Shown here: one piece after another, positions 30,497 to 44,200 of the stretch | Layout: every line of letters starts with the position of its first letter | Position numbering within the stretch: the stretch's first letter is position 1 | From: Syngnathus acus | Taxonomy: Eukaryota; Chordata; Actinopteri; Syngnathiformes; Syngnathidae | Assembly (NCBI RefSeq): GCF_901709675.1 | Contig: NC_051091.1 | Coordinates: forward strand, 7,474,967 to 7,538,966 | DNA length: 64,000 nucleotides | Reading direction: 5' to 3' | The notes under the pieces: model-generated | Databases searched by the model: none | The model's input: only the letters and a program-made list of their open reading frames with translations | Told to the model about the DNA's origin: nothing | Program-made: the position numbers and the translations under genes

Positions 30497-33400
30497 ATGA
30501 ATTGTGAGCTTCTGGCAACATGCAGTGCTCTTGGGTACCTGGAGGGGGACACGTATCACAAAGAAGCTGATTGCTTAGGTGAGTGGATTGGATTTTATAA
30601 CACATTCTTGTGCTTTATCACTATGTGTAACAACTGTGAACATGTTTACTCTGTCCCAGAGAGTGTGAAAGACTTGATCAGGTACTTGCGTTATGAAGAT
30701 GACACCCGTGATGTCAGGCAGCAGCTGGGTGAAGGCCACATCGTAGAACATGACCTTCTGCCTATTATCATTCAACATGGGCATGACAAGGCCTTGTTTG
30801 ATGCCTGCATACGGTAAACACCCCAGGATGAAACTTGTGATGCATTCAATTTTGTGATGGTCAAAACTTGTTTTGCTGCATGATAACTCAAATGATCATT
30901 TGTTTTATCACAGGCTAATGGTCAATCTAACGCAACCTGCTATGCTCTGCTTTGGGAAGGTTCCTGACGACGCCGTGTTTAGACACCACTTTTTGCAAGT
31001 GACCTCTCATTTACAAGCCTACAAAGAGGTACTGCTTGTATATATTTTGTGAGGTTATATTTTCCCATTTGTGTCTGTGTCCTTCAAGGGTGATTGTAAA
31101 TAAGCTTTTTGCGTCATACTTTGTAGGTGTTAGACAAAAAGTGAAACTTGACACTTAAAAATGACAATAACCTGAAATAGATTACATTAAAGTGGCAAAT
31201 GCGCTGATCAAGTCACAATTATCTGACAATGTTTTTCTTTCCTTTATTTTAATTGTAGGCATTTGCTACTGAGAAGGTGTTTGGCATTTTAAGCGAGACA
31301 TTGTACAATCTATTACAAATGGTAAGTGGATGTTTTTTGATAACATGCCAGCTTGTATGCAGTATTGATTTTTCCTCTCATTCTGCTAATGTGCTTCCCT
31401 CTCAGGAATGGGAGCAGAGGCAGGAAGAAGACAACCTTCTGATTGAGCGAATTCTACTGCTGGTTCGGAATGTGCTTCATGTACCCGCAGACCCTTTGGA
31501 AGAGAAGGTTAATATGCTTTTGTAGTTTGATTGGATGAATCAGTTGCATCAAGAGGTAAAATGTCCTGCTATGATTCAGTTTTTGGAAGTTACATTGATG
31601 TTCTGTACATTTTAAAAACCTTGAATAAAAATATGAATCAATTAGCAGTAAATGTTTCCATCAACACATTTGAATTTTTTTCTCATCAAGGAAAAGCATT
31701 ACTGCAATTTTCCAGCCATTATTTTGTGTCTCCTGTATATTATCCTAATACAGAAAGTCGATGATGATGCCAGCGTGCACGACAGGCTGCTCTGGGCCAT
31801 TCACATGAGCGGTTTCGATGACCTGGTCAAGTTCTTGGCGTCGGCCCAGAGTGAGCAGCAGTGGAGTATGCATGTGTTGGAAATCATCTCCCTCATGTTC
31901 AGAGACCAGGTTAAGATAAATAATCATTTTCAATGCGCAGTGCATCGAGATTGATAGCTGTGTGGTGTTTAAGCTTTGTTCTGGTGTGGCGCAGACGCCG
32001 GACACCTTGGTGAGTGCAGGGCACGCTCGCTCGGCCGAGGAGAAGCAGAGAGACATTTCGGAGCTGGAGGGGCTGAGGCAGAAGGAACAGGCAGAGAAAC
32101 GTTCTCGCACACTGCAAAGAGGAAGCAGGTACGTCATATGAGAGGATCTTCAAAGCGCATTAGTTTTATTTTGTACAAATAAATATTTTGTTTTTTTGTC
32201 AGACATTCACACTTCGGAGGGTCTTTTGTTGTGAAAGGACTCAAAGCAATCGGAGACAATGATATGATTTATCACAGAAATGTCAACAAAGTAAGTATTG
32301 TAAAGCGATTTACCAAACAATGTTTTTAAAGCTCACTTATCTGTTTCCTCCCTTTAATTCATAGTTCAAAAACTACACTCACGACATGGGTAAAGCCGTG
32401 CGGCGCGTTCCCAGGCGCAATCAACAGGCCCGCGAATGCATGGACAAACGGCGATCGGCTCTAAATGTTCGACTCTTCCTGCGAGAGTTTTGTGTGGATT
32501 TCTTAGAGAACTGCTACAATCGCCTCATGTACATTGTCAAGGTCAGCAGCCACAATATTTTTACCATCACAGTTGACAATTAACTTTATTTTGTCCCCTA
32601 AAGTATTTTATTGAATAAGCGGCAGCTCTTTATGATTCATTGATGATACACAATCTTCATTTTCTTTATCCCATTCATGTTGATAATTCAACTTGACATT
32701 CTGTTGTCTTGCCTCCCTCCTCTCCAGGAAAACCTGATCCGGGAGCAATCTCAGGAGCACGATGAGACCTACTACCTGTGGGCGCTCAGCTTCTTCATGG
32801 CCTTCAACCGTGGCAACGATTTCCGAGCTGATTTAGTTTCCGAAACAATGTCCACCCGGACTTTCCATTTTATCGAGACCAACATCACCAATTACTATGA
32901 AATGATTTTGGCTGACCGCAAAGAGGCCACGTCCTGGTCACGAAGGCAAGAGGGGTGTTTGGAAGCAGGGTTATTACTTAATTGCTAAAAATATGTCCGT
33001 TCATATTTTATTCCACCTTGTTTTTGTTAGGATGCACCTGGCGTTGAAGGCATATCAGGAGCTGCTGATGACTGTGAACGAAATGGACCGATCTGAGGAC
33101 GAAAGCATCCGCCACAGCTCCAATGTTATCAAAAGTAATGCAATATTAAATAAAGTGAATGCCGTTCTGGCAGCCAATCAAAATGGAGCATTTTCATTGT
33201 AAAGAAAGAGTCCGCACTTGTATTGTTATTCCTCTGAATTTATATATCATTAGAATTATTGACAAATTGTTTTCCCTTCTCACCTTGTAGGTAACATTTT
33301 CTACCTAATGGAATACAGGGAGATATTCCTGACTCTGCTGAGAAAGTATGACGGAACCAAACAGCCACAGTCCTACCTTAAAGATTTGGTGGAGTCAACG

Positions 33401-36400
33401 CATCTCTTCCTACGTATGTTGGAGCGCTTCTGCAAAGGTCGTAGGAGCTTGGTTGTGCAAGTATGTACAAGTTATATGTAGATGAATGTTTCTCCTTCAG
33501 TGCCGGCCAGAAAAACTCTAGATGTGGTTAATTTTACAGAAAAAGCGAGTGAAGCGAAAAAAGTCCAAAAAAGACAAAAAACAGCCCGATGTAGAAAGGA
33601 CCCCAGAAGCTCTGGCGGATACTTGGAAGGTTGTGGAGGAACAACTAAAGGGTGTAAATTTTCAGGTCAGTGTAATTATCTGTAATAGAAAAGAAAAATG
33701 ATAAAATGAAGTATTGGGACACTACCAAAGAAGAACAGAAATGGCATCGTGTCTCATTTTTCTGGCTCGTCTGCAGCTGTCAGAATCTTTAACTGAGCGC
33801 ATCGTGCCTTTCGACGCCACATCGGAAACTCCTCTGGAGGAGCAACGGACTGAGGCTATGGTGCGGGTGCAGGATGCTTTGCAAGCTCAATTGGGACCAG
33901 AATCTTTAGCGCTGCTGAGAGCTGCCAGGTAAATGTTCATACTCAGCACCTTTCGCGTCTAGAATCATTCAAAAACTTAAGATATCAAATAAATGACTGC
34001 ATTCAGGGAAGTATGGCCCGAGGGAGACGTGTTTGGCTCGAGCGATGTGGACCCTGAAGAAGAACTTGAACTCCTCAAGCAGATCTTGCATGCAGAGTTG
34101 CCAAGTATGCACGCAGCATATTTACATGACATCTGAGTATCGCACCATCTGGATGCAGGATTCGCTTTCGATTTCAGGGTCGGCCCCTCCTCCTGAGACT
34201 CAAATGGAAGAGGATGACGAGGACGATGGTGCGGATCTAGAAGAAGACGAAGAGTTGGAGGCAGTCCAGGTTTCGGAAACTGAGTTCAAATTTCTGGACT
34301 TTGTCAAGAAGTGAGGCAGTAACGTTTGCACCTTTTGCCTTTCAAATCAGATCCTACTTTGACAGTTGATTTTTTTTTACAGGTTTGCCAACACCAACAT
34401 TGTGCGGCCATACCTGCATTTACTGAAATCCTACTCCCAAAACACACCTCACACAAACCACTGCATTGTTCGAATGCTTCACCGTGTGGCATTTGATCTC
34501 AAAATGGACGCTTTGCTATATCAGCTGTCAGTCTTCCATCTCTTCAATAAGATCCTGAGTGACCCAGCAGCCTCTGCTTACAAGGTTGGTTCATAAACTA
34601 AAGACAGTGATGAGGCCCATGAGCTCACCTTCTTTCTGTCATCCACAGGAGCTGGTCACCTTTGCCAAGTATGTGCTGAATCGGTTCTTTTCGCTGGCAG
34701 CCACCAACAACAAGGCCTACATTGAGCTGCTGTTCTGGAAAAACGTCGGCGCTGTGCGCGAGATGACTGAAGGCTACAGCAAAGATGGGTTGGTGTTTTT
34801 CTTATTTTTTTATTGCATATTATATTAATGTAAAGCTGGAAAAGATGCACTCATGTGGTATTTTGCTTCCATTCATAAGAGCGGAAAAGATGCCAGCTTG
34901 GACTGAAGAGGAAAAGGAGGAATTGCGTAATCTTTATGAAGAGCACCGGCACTCTGAAGGTTTGCTGTTTGTTTACTGTTAGCACTCCTGTTTGTGATTT
35001 TACTTTCCATGTTGCGCTAACTGGGTAACTAATACTAACTAACTCTTGCCAGATCCAGACATTGTGGAGACTCTGCTGCCGTTACTAAGCAACAGTACAC
35101 GCACACGGAAGCAGGTTGTGATTCAGATGGTACGCCTGGGTCTGGTGGACAGCGCTAAAGAGCTGAAGCAACCCAAGTATGTCGGCTGGATATGCTGACT
35201 CATTAAGTTTTGATATAATCATGTGGACTCCATCGATAATCATCTGAAAATGATTTTCTATGACAAAGGAAAGGTACCGGGATTGTTCTTTGGACTGAAG
35301 ACCAGGAAGTAGAACTTCAGATGCTCTATGAAGAATACAAAGACTCTGATGGTGATTACTGGGATTGATTGAAGCAGCTTAATTTTTGAGAAAATGCAAT
35401 TTCCCTAATTTGTCTTTCACCCCTAGATGTTCTCGGCAACATTTTTAAGAAGCTCACAGCCAAGCGCTCTCGTGCACGTGTGGTGGACAAGCTCCTCAGT
35501 CTGGGCCTGGTGTCAGAAAGGCGAGAACTTTATAAGAAGAGAAGTCGAAGTGCTCGTCCAAAAAGTTCCGGCACACAAATGGCAAGTTTTAAAAACTGTT
35601 CTTCGATGGCCGAACACAACAAGGAAGACTGAGAAAATACATTCTTCCTACAGAGTGAAGAGGATTTCCTGGCTGAACTCACGCAGAATTTACCAGATGA
35701 TCCTCAAGAACAAGATGAGGATGAGTCCGAAGAGAGTGAGGAAGAAGATGAGCCAGAAATGCAAGAAAGACAGAATGGTGGCAGCAGTAGGAGTCAAAGC
35801 GTTGCGTCGAAAGTGGAAAGGCGAGCTGATGTTGGCGCCATAGTTACGAGGCTGCGTGACGAAGGTGACACAAACGTTTTGAGTATCCTTTCAGTGTGAC
35901 ACAGAGCAAACAATTGTGTATGGTTGTGAATATTCTTGATCCTGTTGTCTTCCAGGCATGTCCGAAGCCCTTGCGTGGTTACAACGTTGTCTGGACCGAG
36001 CAGCTAAGGGCAGAGAAGATGATGGTAAGAATGTCAACAAAGGCTGTGCTGCAGCACGGATTTGAAAATGTCTTAATGTCCAGTTAAGAAGATTTGCTCC
36101 TTTGGCCAGGTTTTTCCCAGGCTACTCCTCTTGTCCCTCTCACTGAGGCATGTGAAGACGCCATGGAGGACAAGACCTTCCACAAGCTGCTGCGCAAACT
36201 GGGGATGCGTCCGCCTGCAAATGAACAGGTGTGGCTTTATTGCTCAGGATTACACTGGCAAATTTCATGCTGCTTATGGTGATCAAAATGCTCATTGAAA
36301 ATGCCTGACATGACTTTTTCCATAATGCATTCTCATTAGGAGACATTTTGGAGAATCCCTGAAAAGATCAGCCCATCTCAGCTCCATAGTGCAGCTGCAT

Positions 36401-37114
36401 CTCTCAGTCCAAATCACGATGAATGTCAAAGTGAGGAGGTCCTCGCGGAAGACGACGGCCCGCCTGAAGAACCTCGGGAGGAGAAAAAGGAGGTCTCGGG
36501 TTCACAACGAGCAGATGCTTTGCGAGCCCTGTTGAGTGCACGCAAGAGGAAACAACCCTCCAGCAAAGATGAAGGTAGTATGTCAGGACACACATATTGT
36601 TGCATTCTTTTTCTGAAGCCAGTGAATAGGATGGCCATTTATTTCCCAAACCTCATTTATTTTAGCCCCTGATATGGATTTAGCTTCTACTGAAGATGCA
36701 GACAGTTCGTTTGAGAGGTGAGGTCACAAAAACTCAGTCAATTTGAAATCCCTGCACAAAAAATACCTGTTTCCTTTGTAAATGTAAAATCCACTTCTTA
36801 TATCAGGCCCAAAGAGAAGACAACTAAAAGAAGCAGAGTGTTGGATGAGGACGAGGAGGAGGAGGAGCAGGGTATTGTATTATTTGTCACTTACAATTTT
36901 GTCTAGAATGAAACAAATACATCTGCTTAGTGGTTGTAATGCATATGAATTTTTCAAAATATGATTAAGCCAGACTCTCTTTGCAGATGACAGTTCCATT
37001 TCTGTAATGGATATGAATAGAAATGCTGACGCAGATTCAGACGAGGAAGATATTTCTGCACCAGTGAAGCGTCGGCGGAAGATGGTCATAATTGATGAAG
37101 ATGACGAAGATTAG
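30497..37114 (+). CDS. timeless: Timeless, replication fork protection protein
   Basis: The start at 30497 opens [20 protein letters not shown], nearly identical to the vertebrate TIMELESS amino end. Roughly 28 exons follow in the conserved order: [95 protein letters not shown], an acidic patch near 34210, [18 protein letters not shown], the PARP1-binding region [20 protein letters not shown], and an acidic end [10 protein letters not shown] with TAG at 37112-37114. With TIPIN and CLASPIN it couples helicase and polymerase, supports checkpoint signalling and sister cohesion; its circadian role in vertebrates is limited. One intron after 32945 uses a GC donor. AATAAA lies at 37205-37210. Boundaries of several internal exons after 34.9 kb are approximate. 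Confidence 0.96.
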
Positions 37115-39170
37115 TTGGAGTCAATACAGTGAAAATAACAACCCAATGAAAATGTTGCTTCTGATTGCCCTGGCACAAATCGGCTCTGATTATTTGTATT
37201 TCCAAATAAAGTTCTGTGTTTAGAAAAGAAATTGCACAATTGTAGCTACATACTATTGACCCAGTCGTTGTATAGCAGTACCATAATTGAACAGTAGGTG
37301 TCGCCGATGTTACCGTTAAACGTCATGTTCGATATCAATAACATATTTACCAACATTTTCATCGCTGTGTTGTAAAACTCTTGTTAACTCTCGTGTTAAT
37401 AGTCAATGTAAAATAATCAGTGCTATATTTCATATTTTTAGGTTGACAAAACGTTACTTTTCAGGATAATTGTACTGCAACTAATCATAGCTGGCCATCC
37501 ATGCTGTAGATATGATTAAAGTACAAAACACTTTTTTTCCCCCCCACAGTGATCGCTTTGACTGCTGAATTCTATTGCAAAATGTCATTTTAGTCAAATG
37601 TGTGGTAAGGTTCCTTACATCTTATTACCTGTAGGTGGTACTAAAGAGCAGCAAAGCCATAACACTCATACAGACCTCACGAGTCAAGTGCATTGCAATT
37701 TATTAGTGCATGAGTGTGCAACCATTTGCCTATCAGAGGTCTTTTCAGTTTTATGAAGTCCTCTGAGGGTCATACTCTCTGAAATATGTTGTAATGATTG
37801 CAGGTTTGAAAATTTGGTGCTTTTAGTTGCGTCAAGATTTGATTTGTTTTTAGATTTGCATGGCAAATGTTCTGAGGGGATGTGCAAGACCCATGGGCTG
37901 TCGGTTCCCCCACCCTTGCATTAGGGGAGTTGATAAACTAAAACAGACACTAACCGTATAAAGACAATGCTCAGCATTTGATTGAGTGTCGTGTTCAGTG
38001 TGAGCTTTCTTCAAAACAAAGATCTTGTGTGTGACAGCGGTTCTGCTGCATTTAGTCATCCTCATATTCCAACTGTGTGGGAGGTGGTCTCCTGTCCTCA
38101 CATCTGGACTATGTTAGCAACTTCCTGTCACAGCATCTGCTCTGCCCCCACCTCGCGAAAATCTCAGTCCAACCTGATGGTCCACACAATGAGCCTGGAG
38201 TGTGTGTGTGTACAATGTTGGGTCGGTTTTTATGGTTTGAGGTGCATTTTAATTGACACGATCAAAGAAACACATATGTGCCTAGCAAATATACGGCCAG
38301 GAGGACTCATGACCAGAACAAAAGAGTAACCCTGGCCGCTTTATAACATACATCTGAGGTGCAGACATGCACACAGTCATTAAATTTTGCACTTTTATGG
38401 GACTAGATGCCAGAATTGTGTCTCCCGAAACAAAGACTAGCTTTTCCTTTGAAAGTTAGTATTACAATGTCAACAAAAGTTTTGTACATTATTGCTTAAG
38501 GCACAGGTGAGTCCTACCTGTTACTGATGTAATAATTTCATACAGAGAAGAACTACAGGTTGCAAAACATCGAGAGTAGGATGAGCTTCTACATTAGAAC
38601 ATACCAGAGGTTTTGCTGTAGGGTTTGTTTGTTTTTTAATTGTTTCTAGAACACATTGTGTTGTGAAAGCAGATGTGCACAAGTAACTGCTTGAATTGCC
38701 TACACATTTTATCACATTCCATCAAACAATAATTTGATGAGTAATGTTCTTTCATGAAAAGACGGGCAGTGGTTGACGGGGACAAGCCTGGACATCTCAC
38801 AGACCAGTAATGTCTGCGATCTTTTCCTAAGGTCAAACGGGTTGGATGCCCCCCACCCCCCTTGTCTCCACCCTCTGCACGCCCCTGCATTTTCAACATT
38901 TTACAGTAGTCAGTAGTAAGTCACCAGCAAGACACACAGTAAACTGATGAGTCCAATAAAAACTGATTATTATAACATTTGATTTAAAAGGTGCATTGCC
39001 AGCATTGGTAACAAAAAATGCTTGCAATACCTCACCCTTTTAAAATTGAAGTTCATTTGCAATTTTGATATCAGCAAGAAAATATGACGTCGATTCACAT
39101 TATTTGCTTGCACGGGCTACAAATTGGGTTTGACACGTGTCCTGTCAATTTAATTGAGATAGTTGCACTT

Positions 39171-39742
39171 TATAAAAACTTTGTTTAGCTTTTTGCATAA
39201 AATGGAGGCGCCGAGTTCAAACTGTAGATCTCACGACCCCTCCTCTTCCTCCCCTCCAACGGACTCAAGTCACCACTCCAGGAGGTGAAGATCGAGGGGG
39301 GATTTGTCTCTGTCGAAGGACAGAGAAAAAGTTTTCCCTTTTTTAAAGTGCAGTTAAAGCAGATAGACAAAGTGGGAGAGCCCAGAGGCGGTGCAAGGGG
39401 GAGACTTTCCAAGGAGAGAGAGCGCAGTTGGACCTAAACTCGTCCTAAGTCCAGCCCGAACCTCCTCTCCACTTGCACGACAAACTCAACTCCCGAAATA
39501 GGTAACCCTCCTAAACAGCTCTTTTTGGACTATTTATTTACTCGCGGGGGGGAAACAATGTTGGCGCGTTGTGATTATAGTCGCTTTTAAAAGCAAAGAG
39601 TTCAAGGAAAATCTAGGGGGGGGGAAACGTTTTCCCTGGTCCATTTCCACCGCTTTTTTGTTTGTGAATGGTGGAGTAATTTGTCTGCTGACAGCGCCAA
39701 TTGTCCCGCACAAGTCAACAATCCAAGTTACTGGCTCCATCG
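39171..39742 (+). promoter_or_regulatory. Candidate promoter and noncoding first exon, probably tmem198
   Basis: TATAAAA at 39171-39177 is followed by a locally GC-rich, purine-rich stretch. Two plausible donors follow: AAATAG then GTAACC near 39500, and a strong one, CCATCG then GTAAGT, ending the exon at 39742. No long reading frame is conserved. The nearest downstream coding gene on the same strand is tmem198, whose ATG exon has an acceptor 5' of the start codon. Linkage is inference. Confidence 0.35.
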
Positions 39743-40883
39743 GTAAGTATTCCTTCGTCATTCAAACTAACATCTTGTGCCATGTTTACGTTTTTTCAAT
39801 CTGCCACTTTGTGTTTGTTTTGTAAGTATTGTCTTATTTTGTAGTGAGTGGCCATGTGGCGTCATAAAACAACAGTGCCATTCAAATGCCCCGGTACCTT
39901 TTTAACAATCTTATGACTTCAATGGAGCGTTGCCATGTAATTTAACAACCCTATAAGTGCTGAACATGGATTTATGAAGTGTGCAATTTACTGTGTGTTT
40001 GGAAACGAATAAATTGTTGTTTCGACATTTGTAAAGCATCTCATTACAGCAGCATGCCATTTGCCTAATCTGAACTCAAACTGAAATTAAGTATGGAAAA
40101 CATCAAATATTGTTATAAAATTAGAAAACAGTTTTGGTTTTGTTCAGTTTACTGTAAGCCATCTGTAGTATGCTATGAAATAATCCAGTTCACATAGTTC
40201 AGATCTACTAAAAGTCACAATTTTCGGTTTGTACATTCTATGCAAACCCCTAAATACATTCTTCACTTCACAAGGCCAACATTTCTCCTTGTGGCCTACA
40301 TAGCTTGCCGGCAGTTTGAGCCCTGCGGTTGTGTTCTGTGATCTAGGCTAGGAGTGCCTCTTGGTTTTTTGGGGTAGTCAGATGACTGCCTACAGGTCCT
40401 GCCTTAACCAGGGCCTTGAAGGCTGCAGTTCCAACCCCCACTTGAGTGCACGCCGCTCGCCATCTCTATCTATTGGCCCAGTTTGTCAGCCTGCAACCAG
40501 ATGGTTTTGCCCCTTTGAAAAGGCAGAGAGGAAATCCTTCCCTGCTTTGGAGTAAAAGAGAAGACAGGAAAAGAGGCTAAACGGCAAGTTAAACTCTGCA
40601 TGTTAGTAGCAGTATTGTTGTGATGTAGCTTTCAGTTACTGGATTTATTTCATTGTTGTGCTAAACGTCTTTGTCAAGTTTCATGACAAAATACTTCGAA
40701 AAATGGACTGAGTTGTTTCTATTTAATAAGGAGCATTTGGAATCCCTCATTTTACATTGCTGTACTATCAGAGGTGACATATCAAGTCAAAACAGTTCAA
40801 TAGAATAGAACAGAACATGTACAACACCTCCGGCGTAAAGAAGAAGCAGCTCAGCGTCAGCCTTGACTCTTCAAAAGGACACT

Positions 40884-41244
40884 TGGCACAGATCGGAATG
40901 GAGCAGGGCGACCAAATGCAGCTTGGACCAGGGTTTATTGAGGGAAAAGGTAGTTGGAAGAGAGGATAAGGGGAACAAACTAACAGAACCGGCAAACTGA
41001 CATCACTTAACTGACCGACAGACTGGCTAACCGAAACAGACTTGACAACGACAGGAACCAAAAAGACAGCAATGAGGAAGTGACACGCAGACATGACTTA
41101 AATACGAGACAGGTAACGAGAGCCAAGTGACTGTGATTAGTACATTGATTGTGAGTAGACACAGGAAGGGAGGGGCGAGTACACAGATGGACAGAAATCA
41201 TGACAACCTACATATAATAACACAACGGGGGACGAGTCGTGACA
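40884..41244. mobile_element. MITE-like nonautonomous DNA transposon, copy 1
   Basis: A 361-bp element with a right end CGTGACA and a partly decayed left end TGGCACAG, flanked on both sides by the 5-bp duplication ACACT. It shares GATCGGAATGGAGCAGGGCG and the following ACCAAATGCAGCTTGGACCA with copy 2 at 49619, as well as the right-end GAGTCGTGACA. It has no transposase ORF. Superfamily not assigned. Confidence 0.8.
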
Positions 41245-44200
41245 ACACTCTAGCAGATACAGTCTGACAGTGACATTAAATCTGAAGTGCTAAGACATTG
41301 CTGTGGGCTTCAATGCTTGCATATGCTCAATAGTTTGGTCCAGATGCAGAGCACATGGTCATATTTAAGCAATGGAACTCTGAGTTTGTTTTGATGAGCA
41401 AGAAGAGCGGTGCAATCTGATGAGAAGTGTATTTGCTGGTGTACAATATGGAAAAAATATGAGACTGATCAATGTTTTTTTTTTTTTTAATATATCTATA
41501 TATAGATATCTAATCATGTTTTTAGCTTGAGGAGGAGGCAGATTCATTTGCAGCAAAAAAGTGTATTGGATAAAATAACGCTGTCACCTTAATTGATTTA
41601 AGTTATCATCATTTTCTGAATATGCAGCTATGGTAATTGAGAGAGAACCGGAAAGAAGGGGGGAAAAAAAAAAGACTCATTTTTTGGCCCATGCTAGATG
41701 AACAGAGTGGGAAATTATTCCACCATACACGATGTGGTCTCATTATTTTTCCAACACAGCAAATTCCCAGCATGCAAAACCCATTGTTGTGGCGCGCCCC
41801 GAAGGAGGACACGTTTTCCCCAATTAACCAAGTTGTGTAAAAGTAATGTGACTGTCCCAGCGCTAATCTCACCTAGCAATATTTTTTTGTTTGTTTTTGT
41901 TTCCCCCCCTGTCTGGAAATACCATCACACCACAAGCCGGCGAGCCTTGACGCAGCTGCCTATGCACTTGTGTTCCAGCGTATGTTCTGCATAAATTTCG
42001 TACATCAGCTGTTCGGCTGCCAAACATTCCCTAGTCCTTTTTCTTTACTTACAGTACTGAACATATTTTTAATCAGGCACTAGTCGTGTCATGCAACCCC
42101 TTTAGGCCCGTCGTCCTTGATAGAATCACTACAAATGCTTCCTAACAACAATGAGGAAGAAATGTGTGCAACTATTATTGTTCGAGCTGAAGTACTAGTT
42201 TAAACACGTGTGTGTCTTTTGTTTTTGCAGACTGCCACTTTTAGTGTCCACGTGGAAACAATAACAGATCGGCACGTTCTCCAAAAGATTTCACATTGAG
42301 ACCAGCTCGGGTTACTTTATCATTTAAACTTTTGAATTCATTTTTATTTAGTAAGAGCTGCTAACATATTAACAACAGCAAGGGCGTTTGTCTATAAAAT
42401 AACAGGTTGTGGCTTTGCACAAACAACAGAACTAAAAACAATGTTCCTAACCACATCCAGCCCGTCATGTCCAAACGTACATCCAAAGACTTTTTTTTTT
42501 AGGACTGTAAACACTGATTATACCTGTGTCATGGAAGGCAATTTGGGCTTGGATTGACGCAAACATGCCACACCTATAATGTCATTTCCTTCCTAATTAT
42601 GGAGCTATATTAGACCGGAATATGCAACCTATTAAATACTTACTGTCTCTGCACAGTCATGTTGGGACTCTACACAATGGCAGACATGCTAAATAAAAGT
42701 TGACAAAAATCTCCCCCCCCCCCCCCAAAGAAACACCAGATCAGTTTTCCCAAAATAATCATAACTGCCGGGTTTGCAGGTTATTTACTTTTCCCTTTGT
42801 GCTAACTTTGGACTTCTACTTGTTTGGTGTTACAGTTAAGTAGACAGAAAAATGAGAGGTTATGCATTTGTCTGGAAAACGCGTGACTGTCTTTTCTACT
42901 GCTGAGCTCGCTCTCAAGATACAATTATTTTCAATTGCTGTCATGCCGTATTTTTTATATATTTTTTGCTTTGCATTTCATAGTGGTGGGCAGAACAACT
43001 CCACTTTACTCCACTTTAATAAGAAGCATATATAGTTTGCTTCGTTTCCAATCCTGTAATCTAAACCTCATGTCACACAAAGTATTTTACAGCCACACCC
43101 AGCGTCAGATAGAAGCTCTTCTTCACTGCTAGTAGAATGTCCGAAGCTAACGGAGGGGATTTCCCTCCTTACTCCAAATATGAGGCTGTTAAGATGCGGT
43201 GCCTATTCCTGCGCTATATTCTAAGCATGCACTGAAGACATGTGACTGCCTTCTTAACGGACGTCTTTGTCTTGCTGTTTTCATGCGTCTTAAAAAGTAC
43301 AGACTCGCAGTCTTTTGTTGAAAGGCCTCTATTATTTAGTGTGCAAAAATCTGAACATGCTAAGACCTCCTCAGCCTCTGCAGGATCAATTAGCAAGATG
43401 TTTTTACACATTCCCAAGCAATCCAGAAAAATTGCTGTTCACCGATTTGAAGCGTCAACGTTGATGATCTAAAAGCTCCGTGTCAAAAAAACAACGGTTA
43501 ACCCCCGTTGAAAGCTGATGTTCCACTTCCTCATCAGGTTCTTCCTGCTCCTCTAAAGCAGGAAGTTCTGTTGGGGCCCATATGATGCCCTGCTCAATAA
43601 TCCTCCAAAGCAAAAACAGATGCTATTGAGAGGATGAGCAGAAATTCATTTGTGTTTACCCATATTCATATTCCACGCTCAGAATGGAAAATCCATTTTA
43701 AACCCACCGAAGAGCTCATTTTCTATACGGCTCCTCTTGTCTAGACAATTTTTTGGCCCTGTAGACATGTCCGGTAGAAGACAACTTGATTTATGGCTGC
43801 AACTGCAGAGCGCAACTTGCAGTCTTTGATGGCTTCTTCCAAACGACCAAATCATAATCGTATCTTCTCAGCAGCTGGCCATGGCCGTCAAGTCAGGGAA
43901 AGACGTTTTTCCACCAACCACGCGCGTCCAACTCTTGATTAAACACGCCTAAATTAGCTATGCGGGGAACTTGTAGCCAGACCAACCTCCTCGGCAGCTG
44001 AGCATTACTCACCCCCCTGCTGTTTGCTCCTAAGCAGTTGTGTGGGATGCTGTTCATTACTACCAGTCCATATCTAAATTAGAAAAACGTACAAGGTGTT
44101 CCTGGTTTAACACAGCAGTGACGTAATCCAAATGTGTGAGTCACTAAAGTTAGTCAAGTCATAATATAAAACAGTCGAGTGATAAAAGAGCAGTCATCAC

